Source: Victivallales bacterium
GTDB lineage: Bacteria > Verrucomicrobiota > Lentisphaeria > Oligosphaerales > Oligosphaeraceae
Assembly: GCA_017548425.1 (NCBI GenBank)
Contig: JAFZAB010000195.1
Location: forward strand, 1 to 33,770
Direction: 5' to 3'
DNA: 33,770 nucleotides
Part shown: positions 33,633 through 33,770 of the stretch, piece by piece
Position numbering within the stretch: position 1 is the first letter of the stretch
Layout of the letters: each line of letters opens with the position of its first letter
The notes under the pieces: model-generated
The model's input: the letters and a program-made list of their open reading frames with translations, nothing else
The model's database searches: none
What the model was told of the DNA's origin: nothing
Position numbers and translations under genes: made by a program

Positions 33633-33770
33633 ATGATGACTGCTGCTGAATTGAGAAGAATGTTCATTGACTTTTTCAAGAGCCACGGCCACGCCGAAAT
33701 CAAAAGCGCGCCGTTGGTTCCGGAAAACGATCCCACCTGCCTGTTCACAACGGCGGGCATGCATCCGCTC
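33633..33770 (+). CDS. alaS: Alanyl-tRNA synthetase, N-terminal fragment cut by window edge
   Basis: The first 46 codons of a class II aminoacyl-tRNA synthetase that charges tRNA-Ala. [17 protein letters not shown], then [19 protein letters not shown], are the invariant opening of AlaRS, including motif 1 and the start of the ATP site. Two consecutive ATG codons (33633 and 33636) are possible starts; an AGAGGAT lies rather far upstream. It is 38 nt after the metallo-hydrolase gene. Confidence 0.95.
   Translation, partial: MMTAAELRRMFIDFFKSHGHAEIKSAPLVPENDPTCLFTTAGMHPL

Overview
The window reads as the chromosome of a free-living Gram-negative bacterium of the PVC group, most likely a Lentisphaerota (Victivallis-like) gut or anaerobic glycan degrader. 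This is inferred from four things: an ftsA gene paired with an extremely divergent ftsZ, a secreted parallel beta-helix/DUF4091/sulfatase cluster, a small coiled-coil gene before obg of a kind I associate with PVC bacteria, and U32-type Fe-S proteins. No rRNA is present, so the taxonomy stays provisional. Gene density is high and most genes have clear Shine-Dalgarno sites.

Layout. (1) Positions 1-7319, all minus strand, transcribed right to left: a degenerate SecA-like protein with a SEC-C tail, two adjacent U32-family proteins, miaB, and a long open frame running off the left edge that looks like the N-terminal part of an SNF2-type helicase. (2) Positions 7452-11761, plus strand: tRNA-Lys(UUU), a leader with a terminator, rpmB (L28), a structured spacer with a strong terminator, rpe, a 913-residue PpiD/SurA-like membrane-anchored foldase, and a terminator shared with the convergent unit. 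(3) Positions 11908-23786, minus strand, transcribed from 23786 down: hybrid histidine kinase, AIM24/TIGR00266 protein, radical SAM/SPASM enzyme, a membrane protein ending in a Cys-Ala repeat, a cytoplasmic Cys-type sulfatase, a secreted DUF4091/GH123-like protein, and a secreted GH110-like beta-helix protein. (4) Positions 23919-25430, minus: two class I methyltransferases in tandem. (5) Positions 25529-29979, minus: ftsA, divergent ftsZ, then an aldolase-dehydrogenase fusion ended by a strong terminator. (6) Positions 30096-33770, plus, divergent from ftsA: coiled-coil protein, obg, galE, a secreted metallo-beta-lactamase-fold protein and the start of alaS.

The most striking element is in region 3. 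A radical SAM/SPASM enzyme overlaps by 4 nt the start of a single-pass membrane protein whose predicted cytosolic tail carries six uninterrupted Cys-Ala dipeptides flanked by glycines. This has the form of a maturase/substrate pair, and I know of no described system it matches. Two other proteins look like catalytically dead relatives of essential machines: an FtsZ without its GTP-binding signature but with the C-terminal FtsA-binding peptide, and a SecA without Walker A, Walker B or most of the preprotein-binding domain. All assignments come from reading the sequence and from memory of protein families; no search was run.
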